NCBI GenBank assembly: GCA_041916675.1
Contig: JAYRZB010000003.1
Coordinates: forward strand, 186,001 to 250,000
Source: JAYRZB01 sp041916675
Lineage (GTDB): Bacteria > Pseudomonadota > Alphaproteobacteria > Rhizobiales > Devosiaceae
Direction: 5' to 3'
DNA length: 64,000 nt
Under the pieces are notes generated by a model that saw only the letters and a program-made list of their open reading frames with translations, was not told where the DNA came from and made no database searches. Each line of letters begins with the position of its first letter. The stretch's first letter is position 1. Shown here piece by piece: positions 8,987 through 17,362 of this stretch. A program made the translations under genes and the position numbers.

Positions 8987-10189
8987 ATGGACAAGGCCTT
9001 TACCGCGCACATCGAGGATGTGCTCAAGAGCATTGACGCTGCTGGACTGTATAAACGCGAGCGCGAGATCACGACGCCGCAGGCAGGGCGGATCAAGTAT
9101 ATGTCGGAGGGGATCGAGAAGGATGCGATCAACCTCTGCGCCAACAATTATCTCGGGCTGGCCAATGACCCGGACATCATCGCGACCGCCAAAGGGGCCA
9201 TGGATGAATTTGGGTTTGGCATGGCCTCGGTGCGCTTCATCTGCGGAGCGCAGACCCTGCATCGCGAGCTTGAGCGGGCGATCGCCAAATATCTCGAAAA
9301 GGATGACGCGATCCTGTTTGCCGCCTGTTTCGACGCCAATGGTGCGCTGTTCGAGACACTTCTGACTGAAGAAGACGCGGTGATTTCTGATGCGCTCAAT
9401 CACGCCTCGATCATTGACGGGGTTCGGCTTTCGAAGGCCAAGCGCTATCGCTATGCGACCAGCGATATGGGTGAGCTCGAGACAGCGCTGCGGCAAGCGC
9501 GAGACGATGGGGCGCGCTTCAAGCTGATCATCACCGACGGCGTTTTTTCGATGGATGGCCATGTCGCCGACCTGCCCGGCATTTGCGCGCTGGCGGAAAA
9601 ATATGGTGCGGTTGTCGCGGTCGACGATTGCCACGCAACGGGCCATCTCGGGGCGCAAGGGCGCGGCACGCCGACGCTGACCGGAGCGGGCAAGCGTGTG
9701 GACATCATTACCGGCACGCTGGGCAAGACGCTGGGCGGGGCGATGGGCGGCTTCATCACCGGGCCGCAGGCGGTGGTTGACCTGCTGCGCCAGCGTGCCC
9801 GGCCCTACCTGTTTTCGAACAGCCTGGCGCCGGCGATTGCCGCAGGTTCACTCAAGGCCATCGAGATTGCGCAGAAAGCCGACGACCGTCGTGCCCGGCT
9901 CATGGCACACACGGCCCGTTTTCGCGGTGCGCTGACCGATCTGGGTTTCACCCTGGTTGGGGGCCGGACGCCGATTATTCCGGTGATGCTGGGAGAGGCC
10001 CAGGCGGCACAAGACATGGCGCGGGCGCTGGGGGAGCGCGGCGTGTTCGTCTCCGGGTTCTTCTATCCCGTGGTCCCCAAGGGCAAGGCCCGTATCCGAA
10101 CCCAGATGTCGGCCGCCCTGACCGATCACGATATTGGTTTTGCCATCGATGCCTTTGCCGATGCCGGCAATGCGCTTGGCCTGATTTAG
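8987..10189 (+). CDS. kbl: Glycine C-acetyltransferase (2-amino-3-ketobutyrate CoA ligase)
   Basis: The PLP enzyme that splits 2-amino-3-oxobutyrate with CoA into glycine and acetyl-CoA, the second step of threonine breakdown through threonine dehydrogenase. The 400-residue length equals that of known Kbl. The PLP lysine is in ITGTLGKTLGGAMGG (Lys247), and DGVFSMDGHVADLPGI and VDDCHATGHLG are the usual conserved blocks. The start follows GAGG. It is the first gene of a kbl-tdh operon with 9 bases between genes. The glycine it makes would be the ligand of the riboswitch 4 kb upstream. The 240-base leader before it shows no recognised riboswitch. Confidence 0.97.
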   Translation: MDKAFTAHIEDVLKSIDAAGLYKREREITTPQAGRIKYMSEGIEKDAINLCANNYLGLANDPDIIATAKGAMDEFGFGMASVRFICGAQTLHRELERAIAKYLEKDDAILFAACFDANGALFETLLTEEDAVISDALNHASIIDGVRLSKAKRYRYATSDMGELETALRQARDDGARFKLIITDGVFSMDGHVADLPGICALAEKYGAVVAVDDCHATGHLGAQGRGTPTLTGAGKRVDIITGTLGKTLGGAMGGFITGPQAVVDLLRQRARPYLFSNSLAPAIAAGSLKAIEIAQKADDRRARLMAHTARFRGALTDLGFTLVGGRTPIIPVMLGEAQAAQDMARALGERGVFVSGFFYPVVPKGKARIRTQMSAALTDHDIGFAIDAFADAGNALGLI

Positions 10190-10198
10190 GAGACCGCG

Positions 10199-11221
10199 AT
10201 GAAAGCACTTGTGAAAGCCAGGGCCGAGCGCGGAATCTGGATGCAGGACGTGCCAGTGCCCGAGATCGGGCCTGATGATGTGCTGGTCAAGATCAACAAG
10301 ACGGGGATCTGCGGCACCGACGTGCACATTTTCAACTGGGACGACTGGGCGGCAAGCGTCGTGCCGGTACCCATGACCATCGGGCATGAATATGCCGGAA
10401 CCATTGCTGCGGTTGGCGCCAATGTGCGGCACCTGGCAATCGGGCAACGCGTTTCGGGCGAGGGCCATGTGGTGGGCATGAAAAGCCGTGCCTCGCGGGC
10501 GGGCAAATTTCATCTCGATCCGGACACCAAGGGTATCGGGGTGAACCTGCCGGGTGCCTTTGCCGAATTTGTTCGAATCCCGGCCTTCAACATCATCCCC
10601 CTGCCCGACTCCATTTCCGACGACATCGGGGCAATTCTCGATCCGCTGGGCAATGCGGTGCATACGGCACTGGCATTCAACATCGTGGGCGAAGACGTGC
10701 TGGTCACGGGAGCCGGACCGATCGGTATCATGGGGGCCGCCGTGGCCCGGCATGTGGGCGCGCGGCATGTGGTGATCACCGATGTGAACAAGGACCGGCT
10801 GGCGCTGGCCGGACAGGTGGCCGACGTAACGCCGGTGAACGTGGCCGAAGACAATCTGCGCAGCGTGATGGACCGGCTTGGCATGCGGGAAGGGTTTGAC
10901 GTTGGCCTCGAAATGAGCGGGTCACCGGCTGCACTCGACCAAATGATCGAGCACACCGTGATGGGCGGGCGAATTGCCCTGCTGGGCATTCCGGCCCGGC
11001 CATTCAACTTCGATCTCGGCAAGATCGTATTCCGCATGATCACGCTCAAGGGCATCTATGGCCGCGAAATGTTCGAGACATGGCACAAGATGCTGGCCAT
11101 GCTCGAAAGCGGGCTGGATGTGAGCAAGGTGATCACCGACCGGGTGAAGGTCGATGACTATGAGGCGGCGTTCGAGAAGGCAGCGGCGGGCAAGGCCAGC
11201 AAGATCGTGCTCGAATGGTAG
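10199..11221 (+). CDS. tdh: L-threonine 3-dehydrogenase
   Basis: NAD-dependent zinc alcohol dehydrogenase family enzyme that oxidises threonine to 2-amino-3-oxobutyrate, which Kbl then cleaves. The 340-residue protein keeps the catalytic zinc region (GICGTDVHIFNWDDW and IGHEYAG), the NAD-binding GAGPIGIMGAAVARH and the diagnostic KGIYGREMFETWHKM. The four cysteines that bind the structural zinc in E. coli Tdh are all absent: the lobe reads GEGHVVGMKSRASRAGKFHL. The start is set by AGGAG, which overlaps the kbl stop codon. The gene ends 16 bases before the convergent flavin reductase gene. Confidence 0.96.
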   Translation: MKALVKARAERGIWMQDVPVPEIGPDDVLVKINKTGICGTDVHIFNWDDWAASVVPVPMTIGHEYAGTIAAVGANVRHLAIGQRVSGEGHVVGMKSRASRAGKFHLDPDTKGIGVNLPGAFAEFVRIPAFNIIPLPDSISDDIGAILDPLGNAVHTALAFNIVGEDVLVTGAGPIGIMGAAVARHVGARHVVITDVNKDRLALAGQVADVTPVNVAEDNLRSVMDRLGMREGFDVGLEMSGSPAALDQMIEHTVMGGRIALLGIPARPFNFDLGKIVFRMITLKGIYGREMFETWHKMLAMLESGLDVSKVITDRVKVDDYEAAFEKAAAGKASKIVLEW

Positions 11222-11237
11222 CCCGCCACCGCAGCGC

Positions 11238-11768
11238 TTAAGCGTTTGCCATCACTTCTGCCTTAAGCGCTGCGAACATATTGTGCAGGCGCGGGGCCAG
11301 TTGCGGGTGGGCGGCGATTTCGGCCGCCGTCAGGGTGGCACCAAGCAATGGCAGGGTCGGCGAAGCCGACTCGACGATATCGGCCGCCATGGTCTTGAGA
11401 ACGACGCGCAATTGCTCGGGGCCATGTTCGGCCCGCTGCGAGGTGCCCAGAATGGCCACCGGCTTGCCGGCGAAATCGATGCTGCCCACCAGCCAGTCGA
11501 GCAGGTTCTTGAACGCCCCTGCGATGCCCCGCGCATATTCAGGACAGGAGACGATCAAGGCATCGGCATCGGCAACGGCGCGCCGCAGCATGATGACCGA
11601 AGCCGGAGGGCTGGCGCCATCAAGATCGGGGTTGAATGGGGGGAGCAGGGAAAGGCCTGTGTATATCTGCAGGTGAACGTCGGCCGGCGCAAGAAGCTTA
11701 AGTGCCTCCAAGGCGGCAGTATTAGAAGAGGCAGCCCGCAAGCTGCCTGAAATTGCCAGATATTTCAA
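11238..11768 (-). CDS. NADPH-dependent FMN reductase family protein
   Basis: A 176-residue flavodoxin-fold protein. The flavin phosphate loop reads AISGSLRAASSNT at the N-terminus, and SCPEYARGIAGAFKNLLDWL matches the conserved second half of the NADPH:FMN/quinone reductase family (ChrR, YieF, AzoR-like). Such enzymes pass electrons from NAD(P)H through FMN to quinones, azo dyes or metals. No ATG is available; I chose the TTG that gives MKYLAISGSLR, while another TTG lies four codons upstream, and neither has a strong ribosome binding site. It is a single gene convergent with tdh. The substrate is not predictable. Confidence 0.85.
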   Translation of the reverse strand: MKYLAISGSLRAASSNTAALEALKLLAPADVHLQIYTGLSLLPPFNPDLDGASPPASVIMLRRAVADADALIVSCPEYARGIAGAFKNLLDWLVGSIDFAGKPVAILGTSQRAEHGPEQLRVVLKTMAADIVESASPTLPLLGATLTAAEIAAHPQLAPRLHNMFAALKAEVMANA

Positions 11769-12000
11769 AATGATAACCAATTGTAGAGTGCCCAGAATAG
11801 AGCAAGCCTAGCAACCGGCATGCATGCTGACTATCGAATATGAGCATTCGTTCAAGTTGCATCTAATATCCACAGAAGCAGGACCTTACCCTGATTGGCG
11901 CTGATCGCGGCGCACAGTTGTGGGTAGTGGCACTTCGCGCCTGCACGGACGGTGCGCAGGTGCTAGGGATGAGTTCTTCTCAGGTGGAATCGGCGTTCGC

Positions 12001-13500
12001 ATGAAGGTTGGCATTGATATGGGAGTGACGTCGGGGACGACGCCTGCCCTGCTCGACCTTGAGGAACTCCTGGCCACACGCCTGCTGGTGCAGGGCAATT
12101 CAGGATCTGGAAAATCCCACCTGCTGCGCCGCCTGCTTGAGCAGAGCGCGCAATGGGTGCAGCAATGCATCATCGACCCCGAGGGCGACTTCGTGACGCT
12201 GGGCGACCGGTTTGGCCATGTGGTGGTGGATGCCGCACGCACCGAGAACGAGTTGACACGCATTGCAGGGCGCATCCGGCAGCATCGGGTTTCGGCGGTC
12301 TTGAACCTTGAGGGCCTCGACATCGAACAACAGATGCGCGCGGCGGCGGCGTTTCTCGGCGGCATGTTCGATGCAGAGCGCGACCATTGGTACCCGGTGC
12401 TGGTGGTGGTAGACGAGGCGCAGCTTTTTGCGCCGGCGGTGGCGGGCGAGGTATCCGACGAGGCACGCAAGCTTTGCCTCGGGGCGATGACCAATCTGAT
12501 GAGCCGTGGCCGCAAGCGCGGGCTCGCCGGTGTGATCGCCACGCAGCGGCTGGCCAAACTGGCCAAGAACGTGGCAGCGGAAGCCAGTAATTTCCTCATG
12601 GGGCGGACGTTCCTTGATATCGACATGCAACGAGCCGCCGACCTGCTGGGCATGGAGCGGCGGCAGGCTGAGGCCTTCCGCAACCTGCAGCGCGGGCATT
12701 TTATTGCGCTTGGCCCTGCCCTGTCGCGCCGGCCGCTGCCGATCACCATCGGAGCAGTTGAGACCTCGGCGCGTTCGACCAGCCCGAAGCTGACGCCGTT
12801 GCCGGAGCAGCCTTTGGACGCGCGAGACCTGGTGCTCACCCCTGATGCCGACGAGAGCCGGCTGGTGGTGCGGCGCGCGCCGCCACCGCCGATGCCGACG
12901 GCAGATATCCTGTCGCAACTGGCCCGCTCGCGCCCCGAGCCGGAAGTGCCAGTGCCGCAGACGCTGTTTCCCGAGATTGATGAGGCCGAGCGCGACGCGT
13001 TGATCGATGCGGTGATGCGCGAACTGCTCGGTGACCCCGACGCCGGGTTTCGAACGGTGGCGGTGCTTTATCAGGATTTTCTGGTGCGCTGCCGGATCCG
13101 CCGCGTGCCAGGCGAAGCGCTGGCCCTGCCCGCCTTCCGCAGGAGACTGGCGGTTGCCAGGGCCGGGGTGGATGCTGAAATTGCCGCCAGCGAAAGCTGG
13201 GGCAAGGCGTTGAGCCTGTCCGAAAGCCTGACCGATGATGTGCAAGGCGTATTTCTGAACATTGCGCTCGCCGCGGTGCGTGGCGAGCCCTGCCCATCGG
13301 ATGCTGCGCTGGCGCGGCTCTATGGCAGCCATTCGACCAGCCGAGCCCGGCGACTGCTGACCTATTTCGAGGAGCGCGGCCTGTTGGTGACGCGTACCGA
13401 TTTTCGGGGGAACCGAGTGGTGGCGTTTCCCGATCTAGATTGTGAAACCGCGCCGGGCGACCCGAACCGGCCCGATGAAATGGCTCGCGCTGCTGAATAA
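12001..13500 (+). CDS. HerA/DUF87-type ATPase
   Basis: A 499-residue P-loop ATPase of the HerA-FtsK group. Walker A is GNSGSGKSHLLRR near residue 35, Walker B with the acidic pair is VLVVVDEAQLF, and a sensor-like GVIATQRLAKL follows. The last 240 or so residues show no known domain. HerA-type proteins translocate DNA, often with the nuclease NurA or in defence and conjugation systems, but no nuclease is adjacent here, so its role is open. An upstream in-frame start would add 27 poorly conserved residues; the ATG chosen gives the usual short beta-strand before the P-loop. It is monocistronic, with a 230-base upstream spacer without recognised signals. Confidence 0.82.
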   Translation: MKVGIDMGVTSGTTPALLDLEELLATRLLVQGNSGSGKSHLLRRLLEQSAQWVQQCIIDPEGDFVTLGDRFGHVVVDAARTENELTRIAGRIRQHRVSAVLNLEGLDIEQQMRAAAAFLGGMFDAERDHWYPVLVVVDEAQLFAPAVAGEVSDEARKLCLGAMTNLMSRGRKRGLAGVIATQRLAKLAKNVAAEASNFLMGRTFLDIDMQRAADLLGMERRQAEAFRNLQRGHFIALGPALSRRPLPITIGAVETSARSTSPKLTPLPEQPLDARDLVLTPDADESRLVVRRAPPPPMPTADILSQLARSRPEPEVPVPQTLFPEIDEAERDALIDAVMRELLGDPDAGFRTVAVLYQDFLVRCRIRRVPGEALALPAFRRRLAVARAGVDAEIAASESWGKALSLSESLTDDVQGVFLNIALAAVRGEPCPSDAALARLYGSHSTSRARRLLTYFEERGLLVTRTDFRGNRVVAFPDLDCETAPGDPNRPDEMARAAE

Positions 13501-13670
13501 GCGAACGCCGCTTCCGTACACATTTGTAACCTTATTGTATGACGAGGCAGTACCGGCAAACCAATCGCCCTATCTATTTATTCTCTGCTTTAACTCCCGA
13601 TGAAGATTTTTTGATCATCTTTCGAATTGCAGAAGGCGCCGAGACGGGCGCGCGAAGTATGGGTGATCGC

Positions 13671-13871
13671 ATGTCGACTGCAGCAATACGCGAGAGCAAC
13701 GTCGTGCCGCGCATGTGGCGCACATTCGAAATGGCAGAGGCCAGCGCAGCCGTTTACCGGATGGTGGATGGCGACGAGTGGAAATTTGAAGTGCGCCCAC
13801 GCAACGGCGGCGGCTTCTACGTAGCCCGGCTGAACAAGCTGGGCGAATTCGACTCCTGGATTGCTCAATAG
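13671..13871 (+). CDS. Hypothetical protein, 66 aa
   Basis: A small unknown protein with a credible soluble C-terminal half (DEWKFEVRPRNGGGFYVARL). The open frame extends 132 bases further upstream, but that part is AT-rich and reads like non-coding sequence. I therefore prefer the internal ATG, preceded by GGGTGA, giving a product that begins MSTAAIRESNVVPRMW. There is no domain match I can name. It lies behind the HerA-type ATPase gene with 170 bases between them and is convergent with the PAP2 gene. Either start, or no gene at all, is possible. Confidence 0.45.
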   Translation: MSTAAIRESNVVPRMWRTFEMAEASAAVYRMVDGDEWKFEVRPRNGGGFYVARLNKLGEFDSWIAQ

Positions 13872-13938
13872 GCCCACTCGTTACGCCGCCCGATCAGGCT
13901 AGCGACCATCGCCATTGGGAGTACGCCGAAACCGGCTG

Positions 13939-14667
13939 TCAGTCAGGGTCGTCGGGCTGTTCGACACCGCCGCGCTGCTGCAGCCAGACCATGACGAGAA
14001 AGCACAGCCCTGCCCAGGCCGAACCCACGCACCAGCCAGCGAGAACATCGGTGGGATAGTGAACGCCCAGATAAATGCGGCTGAGCCCGACCAGCACGGT
14101 GAGAAGCACGGCCATGGTCATGAAATAGACCCGCAATTGACGCTTGCCGCGAACCCGGGTGAGCAGCGCCCCCAGGGTGAGAAATGTCACTGCTGAAAGC
14201 ATGGCGTGGCCGCTGGGGAAGCTGGCGGTAAAGACACGCGCCACCTGGGTGAGTTCCGGGCGCGGGCGATCATAACTCATCTTGAGCAATGTGCTGATGG
14301 CAACCCCACCAAGAACGGAGACTGACATCAGGAGCGCCGCGCTGCGCTTGCCGGCAAAAACGAGGTAGAGCACAACGGAGATAAAGAGCAGCCCGAGCCC
14401 GGCAAAGCTGCCAAGAGCCGTGACATCGCGGGCCATTTCCTCGACCCAGGCTGGCCCGATGGGATCGGCCGGATCACCGGCGGTGCGGAAGGCATTGAGC
14501 ACGGCATTGTCGAAGGCAACGGTGCTGCCGCGCGTTACGAGTTCGGCCAGACCGACAAAGCCAAGCAGCAGCCCGGCGACAAGCAGAAGCCCGCCGAGGA
14601 TTGCGCCTTCCGGGCGGCGGAGGCGCGAGACGGCGGCGGTGGCATCACTGGCAGGGGATCTGGGCAT
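13939..14667 (-). CDS. PAP2-superfamily membrane phosphatase
   Basis: A 242-residue integral membrane protein with about six hydrophobic segments and all three motifs of the PAP2 acid phosphatase family: KMSYDRPRP (motif 1), PSGHA (motif 2) and SRIYLGVHYPTDVLAG (motif 3). Members remove phosphate from lipid substrates such as phosphatidic acid, undecaprenyl pyrophosphate or sphingolipid phosphates on the periplasmic side. The start was placed at MPRSPASD, just before the first membrane region; a longer frame would add 16 residues. It is downstream of the VWA gene on the same strand, but a terminator separates them. Confidence 0.9.
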   Translation of the reverse strand: MPRSPASDATAAVSRLRRPEGAILGGLLLVAGLLLGFVGLAELVTRGSTVAFDNAVLNAFRTAGDPADPIGPAWVEEMARDVTALGSFAGLGLLFISVVLYLVFAGKRSAALLMSVSVLGGVAISTLLKMSYDRPRPELTQVARVFTASFPSGHAMLSAVTFLTLGALLTRVRGKRQLRVYFMTMAVLLTVLVGLSRIYLGVHYPTDVLAGWCVGSAWAGLCFLVMVWLQQRGGVEQPDDPD

Positions 14668-14720
14668 GGGCAGGTCCGAGGATCGAAACGGCAGACTAGC
14701 AGCGCAAGTGAGCAAGACAA

Positions 14721-14746
14721 AGGGCGGCCACGATTACGGCCGCCCT
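14721..14746 (-). terminator. Hairpin terminator after the VWA gene
   Basis: A perfect 9-bp stem (AGGGCGGCC/GGCCGCCCT) with an 8-base loop, followed on the minus strand by TTTGTCTTG, lies 19 bases beyond the VWA gene stop. It probably ends that transcript before the PAP2 gene. Confidence 0.7.
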
Positions 14747-14765
14747 CGTTCAAAACGGCCCTGCG

Positions 14766-16412
14766 CTACTGAACGGTGACTTCGGTCCGTTCACCACCGG
14801 TGACACTGGCCGATACCTCGGTCTGCGTATCATCGGCGGCGAAGGCAACAATGGCATAGTCACCCTCGGGCATGGTGATCTGGAAGGTTTCACCGAAATT
14901 ATAGGCGAGCTGCTTGCGGTTGCCCTGAATGTCCTTCCTGATCTCAAAGATTTCGATGCGAGCGGCGCCCGGCGCTGAAATCACCAGAACACCGGCGTTG
15001 AGCACGCCAAGAACATCAGTGGTTTCCCCTGCGGTGATGGTGAAGGGGGTTTCAACCGAAGCGCCTTCAAGCTCGGTGAGAGCAACATAGTCTCCAGGGG
15101 GCAGGTCGAATTTGGAGGCCGGGCCATAGGCGTAGGCCACTTCCTTGCGCTCGCCCTGAATGTTCTTCCTGGCTTCCAGAATCTTGACCGCCAGACCGCC
15201 TTCTTCGACCGGCATGCCGTCAATATAGTCGGCATTGATGACAGCATGGCCGACGCCAACGATCAGATCGAGCTCGACTGTTTCTCCCGCGGCAACGGTG
15301 AAGTCCTGCGTGATCTCACCTTCGCCCAGAATAGCTTTGACGCTGTGCGAGCCGGCCGGAACGTAGGTCTTTGTATCGCCGTAGAACGTAGGATCGACGT
15401 CTCTGGGCAGGTCGATGACGATGGCGGCACCGGCGTCGATTTCGGCGCCTTCGCTGGCATAGGGGTGGAAAAGTGCCAGGCCGGCGTTGAGAACAAACAG
15501 CGGGTCGGCAACTTCGCCGTCCTTGATCTCGATGACCTGTTCGGTTTCGGCGTAGTCGATCTTGGCGCGGACGAGATATTTACCGGGCGCAAGATTGGTC
15601 TTGTACTGCCCGCCATAGTCGGTCTGCACCCATTCGCCCTCGCCGCCATCGGCGGAGAGTTTGTAGATTTCCCAGACGTTGCCGAAATCCTTAGGCAGGG
15701 ATTCCCCGCCTTCAGCCAGAACGACATCCGGGGTGAAATTGAACTCGGCAACCGGCTCTGGTTCGGAGGCCGGTTCGGGAGCAGGCTCGGAGACGGCGGC
15801 GACCGTGGTGGTCAGGGCGTCGGCAAGGCCCGATGCATCGGAGGCGGGGAAGTATTTGCCGCCGGTGTTTTCGGCAAGGCAGGCAACCTGCTTGCCCTCT
15901 TCCTCGGTGAGCCCGAAGCCGACGACATGGGTTGTGAAATCAATGCCGGATTGCTCGAGGTCGCTAGCCAGAGCGCATGGATCGGCCTCGCAAGTCTCAA
16001 GGCCGTCGGTAATCAGAATGACGGTGGCCTTGTCCTCGGTATAGTTGAGGGCCTCAGCCGCCATCTTGACGGCCTCGGAGATCGGGGTTTTGCCCTTGGG
16101 GTTGATGCCCTCGGCGGCCTCGATAATAGCCGGGCCAGTACCAGCGGCAGCCGGGACCAGCATTTCGATGTCGCTGCAGTCGCCCTTGGTGCGATGACCG
16201 TAGGTCATCAATCCAAGCTCAAGGGTTTCCGGAAGACCCGAGAGCACTTCGGACAGGGTTTCCCGCGCAATCGATATGCGGGCCTCGCCATCGATCTGCG
16301 CCCACATCGAGCCGGAACCGTCGAGCACAATGATTGCCCTGTCGGTGGCAAGCGATGGCGCGGCAGGTAACAGCGCCAATGCAGCCACGGTGAGTATCTG
16401 CAGCAACTTCAT
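14766..16412 (-). CDS. Secreted VWA-domain protein with repeated beta domains
   Basis: A 548-residue exported protein. A signal peptide (MKLLQILTVAALALLPAAPS, cleaved near SLA-TD) is followed by a von Willebrand factor A domain whose metal-ion site DGSGSMW begins near residue 32. Further VWA strands include VILITDGLETCEADPC. From about residue 235 to the end come four related units of 70-85 residues, each with a PGxYxVxA-like turn (APGKYLVRA, PAGSHSVKA, PPGDYVALT, PEGDYAIVA) and an xxAGETxE strand. These look like carboxypeptidase-regulatory or PEGA-like beta sandwiches. VWA domains mediate metal-dependent binding, so an adhesion or envelope-complex role is likely, but the partner is unknown. 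Confidence 0.88.
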   Translation of the reverse strand: MKLLQILTVAALALLPAAPSLATDRAIIVLDGSGSMWAQIDGEARISIARETLSEVLSGLPETLELGLMTYGHRTKGDCSDIEMLVPAAAGTGPAIIEAAEGINPKGKTPISEAVKMAAEALNYTEDKATVILITDGLETCEADPCALASDLEQSGIDFTTHVVGFGLTEEEGKQVACLAENTGGKYFPASDASGLADALTTTVAAVSEPAPEPASEPEPVAEFNFTPDVVLAEGGESLPKDFGNVWEIYKLSADGGEGEWVQTDYGGQYKTNLAPGKYLVRAKIDYAETEQVIEIKDGEVADPLFVLNAGLALFHPYASEGAEIDAGAAIVIDLPRDVDPTFYGDTKTYVPAGSHSVKAILGEGEITQDFTVAAGETVELDLIVGVGHAVINADYIDGMPVEEGGLAVKILEARKNIQGERKEVAYAYGPASKFDLPPGDYVALTELEGASVETPFTITAGETTDVLGVLNAGVLVISAPGAARIEIFEIRKDIQGNRKQLAYNFGETFQITMPEGDYAIVAFAADDTQTEVSASVTGGERTEVTVQ

Positions 16413-16487
16413 TCATGCACCTCGTGATTGTTTACGGGCTTGCGTCCGCAATCGGCGGGTGCAGGCCGAACCAGATGGACTGCCTGA

Positions 16488-16655
16488 CTACTGCACCGCA
16501 GGGCCGGGCTGGAGGGCGAGTTCGGGTGCATCAAGCATGGCGGTCTGCCGGTCGGCATCTGGGTTGGGCAGAGCAAGCATCACCGCCAGGCACAAAGCCA
16601 GGACCAGACCAACCCGAACACCGAGACCGCGCAGGCCATTGGATTTAGTACGCAT
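16488..16655 (-). CDS. Small exported or membrane protein, 55 aa
   Basis: A short gene 75 bases upstream of the VWA gene on the same strand. It has an ATG behind a GAGGGA ribosome binding site 10 bases away. The product has a basic N-terminus (MRTKSNGLRGLGVRVG), a hydrophobic stretch (LVLALCLAVMLALP, residues 17-30) and a short acidic tail ending PGPAVQ, which fits a signal peptide or membrane anchor. No family is recognised. Position and strand suggest co-transcription with the VWA gene. It is easily missed because of its size. Confidence 0.55.
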   Translation of the reverse strand: MRTKSNGLRGLGVRVGLVLALCLAVMLALPNPDADRQTAMLDAPELALQPGPAVQ

Positions 16656-16882
16656 GGTACGCTTCCCTCACTCGAACAGGGTTCTGATCGGCGGAGCTGA
16701 CCCGGTCTGGCGATCAGGCGGGCCGGATCGTCGATCCCTCCCGTGCCTCCAGACAGCTGTCACTTACTGCTCCTGCCCTCGACCCTGGGCATCTGGTAGC
16801 TATAGTAACAATTACGGATGAACTCTACACGAACTGCGCCTTCACAATCGGTTCAGATGAGAAAATGGTTTGAAAAATGCAA

Positions 16883-16910
16883 AACGCGCGAGCCTGATGG
16901 CCCGCGCGTT
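16883..16910 (-). terminator. Terminator after cold shock gene
   Basis: A 12-bp stem (AACGCGCG.GCC/GGC.CGCGCGTT with one G-U pair in RNA) and a 4-base loop, followed on the minus strand by TTGCATTTTTC. It lies 30 bases past the cold shock gene stop. Confidence 0.8.
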
Positions 16911-16939
16911 CGAAACTCGGTCCCGGAGGACGCCTGAAA

Positions 16940-17149
16940 TCAGGCGGCCGAGATGGTGTTGACGGCGATCTTGCCGGTGCGGCGGTCTTCAGCGGTGTCG
17001 AACGAGACCTTCTGGCCTTCGTTGAGGCCGCGGAGGCCTGCGCGCTCAAGAGCGGTAGCGTGGACGAAAACGTCCTTGCCGCCGTTGTCCGGCTGGATGA
17101 AGCCGTAGCCCTTTTGGTCGTTGTAGAATTTAACGGTGCCCGTTTCCAT
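16940..17149 (-). CDS. CspA-family cold shock protein
   Basis: A 69-residue single cold-shock domain. The RNA-binding motifs are RNP1 (KGYGFIQP) and RNP2 (VFVHATAL), and the protein starts METGTVKFYNDQ. It would bind single-stranded RNA or DNA as a chaperone of mRNA structure. The gene is monocistronic and has its own terminator. The 210-base region upstream is long enough for the structured 5' leader typical of cspA-type mRNAs, but I did not identify a specific thermosensor. Which paralogue this is cannot be decided. Confidence 0.95.
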   Translation of the reverse strand: METGTVKFYNDQKGYGFIQPDNGGKDVFVHATALERAGLRGLNEGQKVSFDTAEDRRTGKIAVNTISAA

Positions 17150-17362
17150 GGGTCAGTCCTTTGATAGCGTCGTATACAGTTTGGGCTCCATCGCGCGGTT
17201 GCGTCTTGTTACCCGGCCAGTCGATTTTGGAGAAACAGGAGCGCGCGCCGGACCTTAAGAAGGGCGAGACGGCCGAATGTCAGCCAAACTTCGATGGCAA
17301 AACAGATAACGTGCAAACGAACATATTGCAAGGTGCGGCAAAATGCGCAGCCCCGGCCGGTT

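Noticed and set aside
12100..13332. 410-codon minus-strand frame opposite the HerA-type ATPase
   Set aside because: Composition (many His, Arg, Gln) is that of an antisense frame, and the plus strand has Walker A and B motifs.
13590..13877. 95-codon minus-strand frame opposite the 66-residue hypothetical protein
   Set aside because: No ribosome binding site and an unnatural composition; the plus-strand C-terminal half looks more like a folded protein.
15246..16370. 374-codon plus-strand frame opposite the VWA gene
   Set aside because: Gly/Asp-rich shadow; the minus strand has a signal peptide and a VWA metal site.
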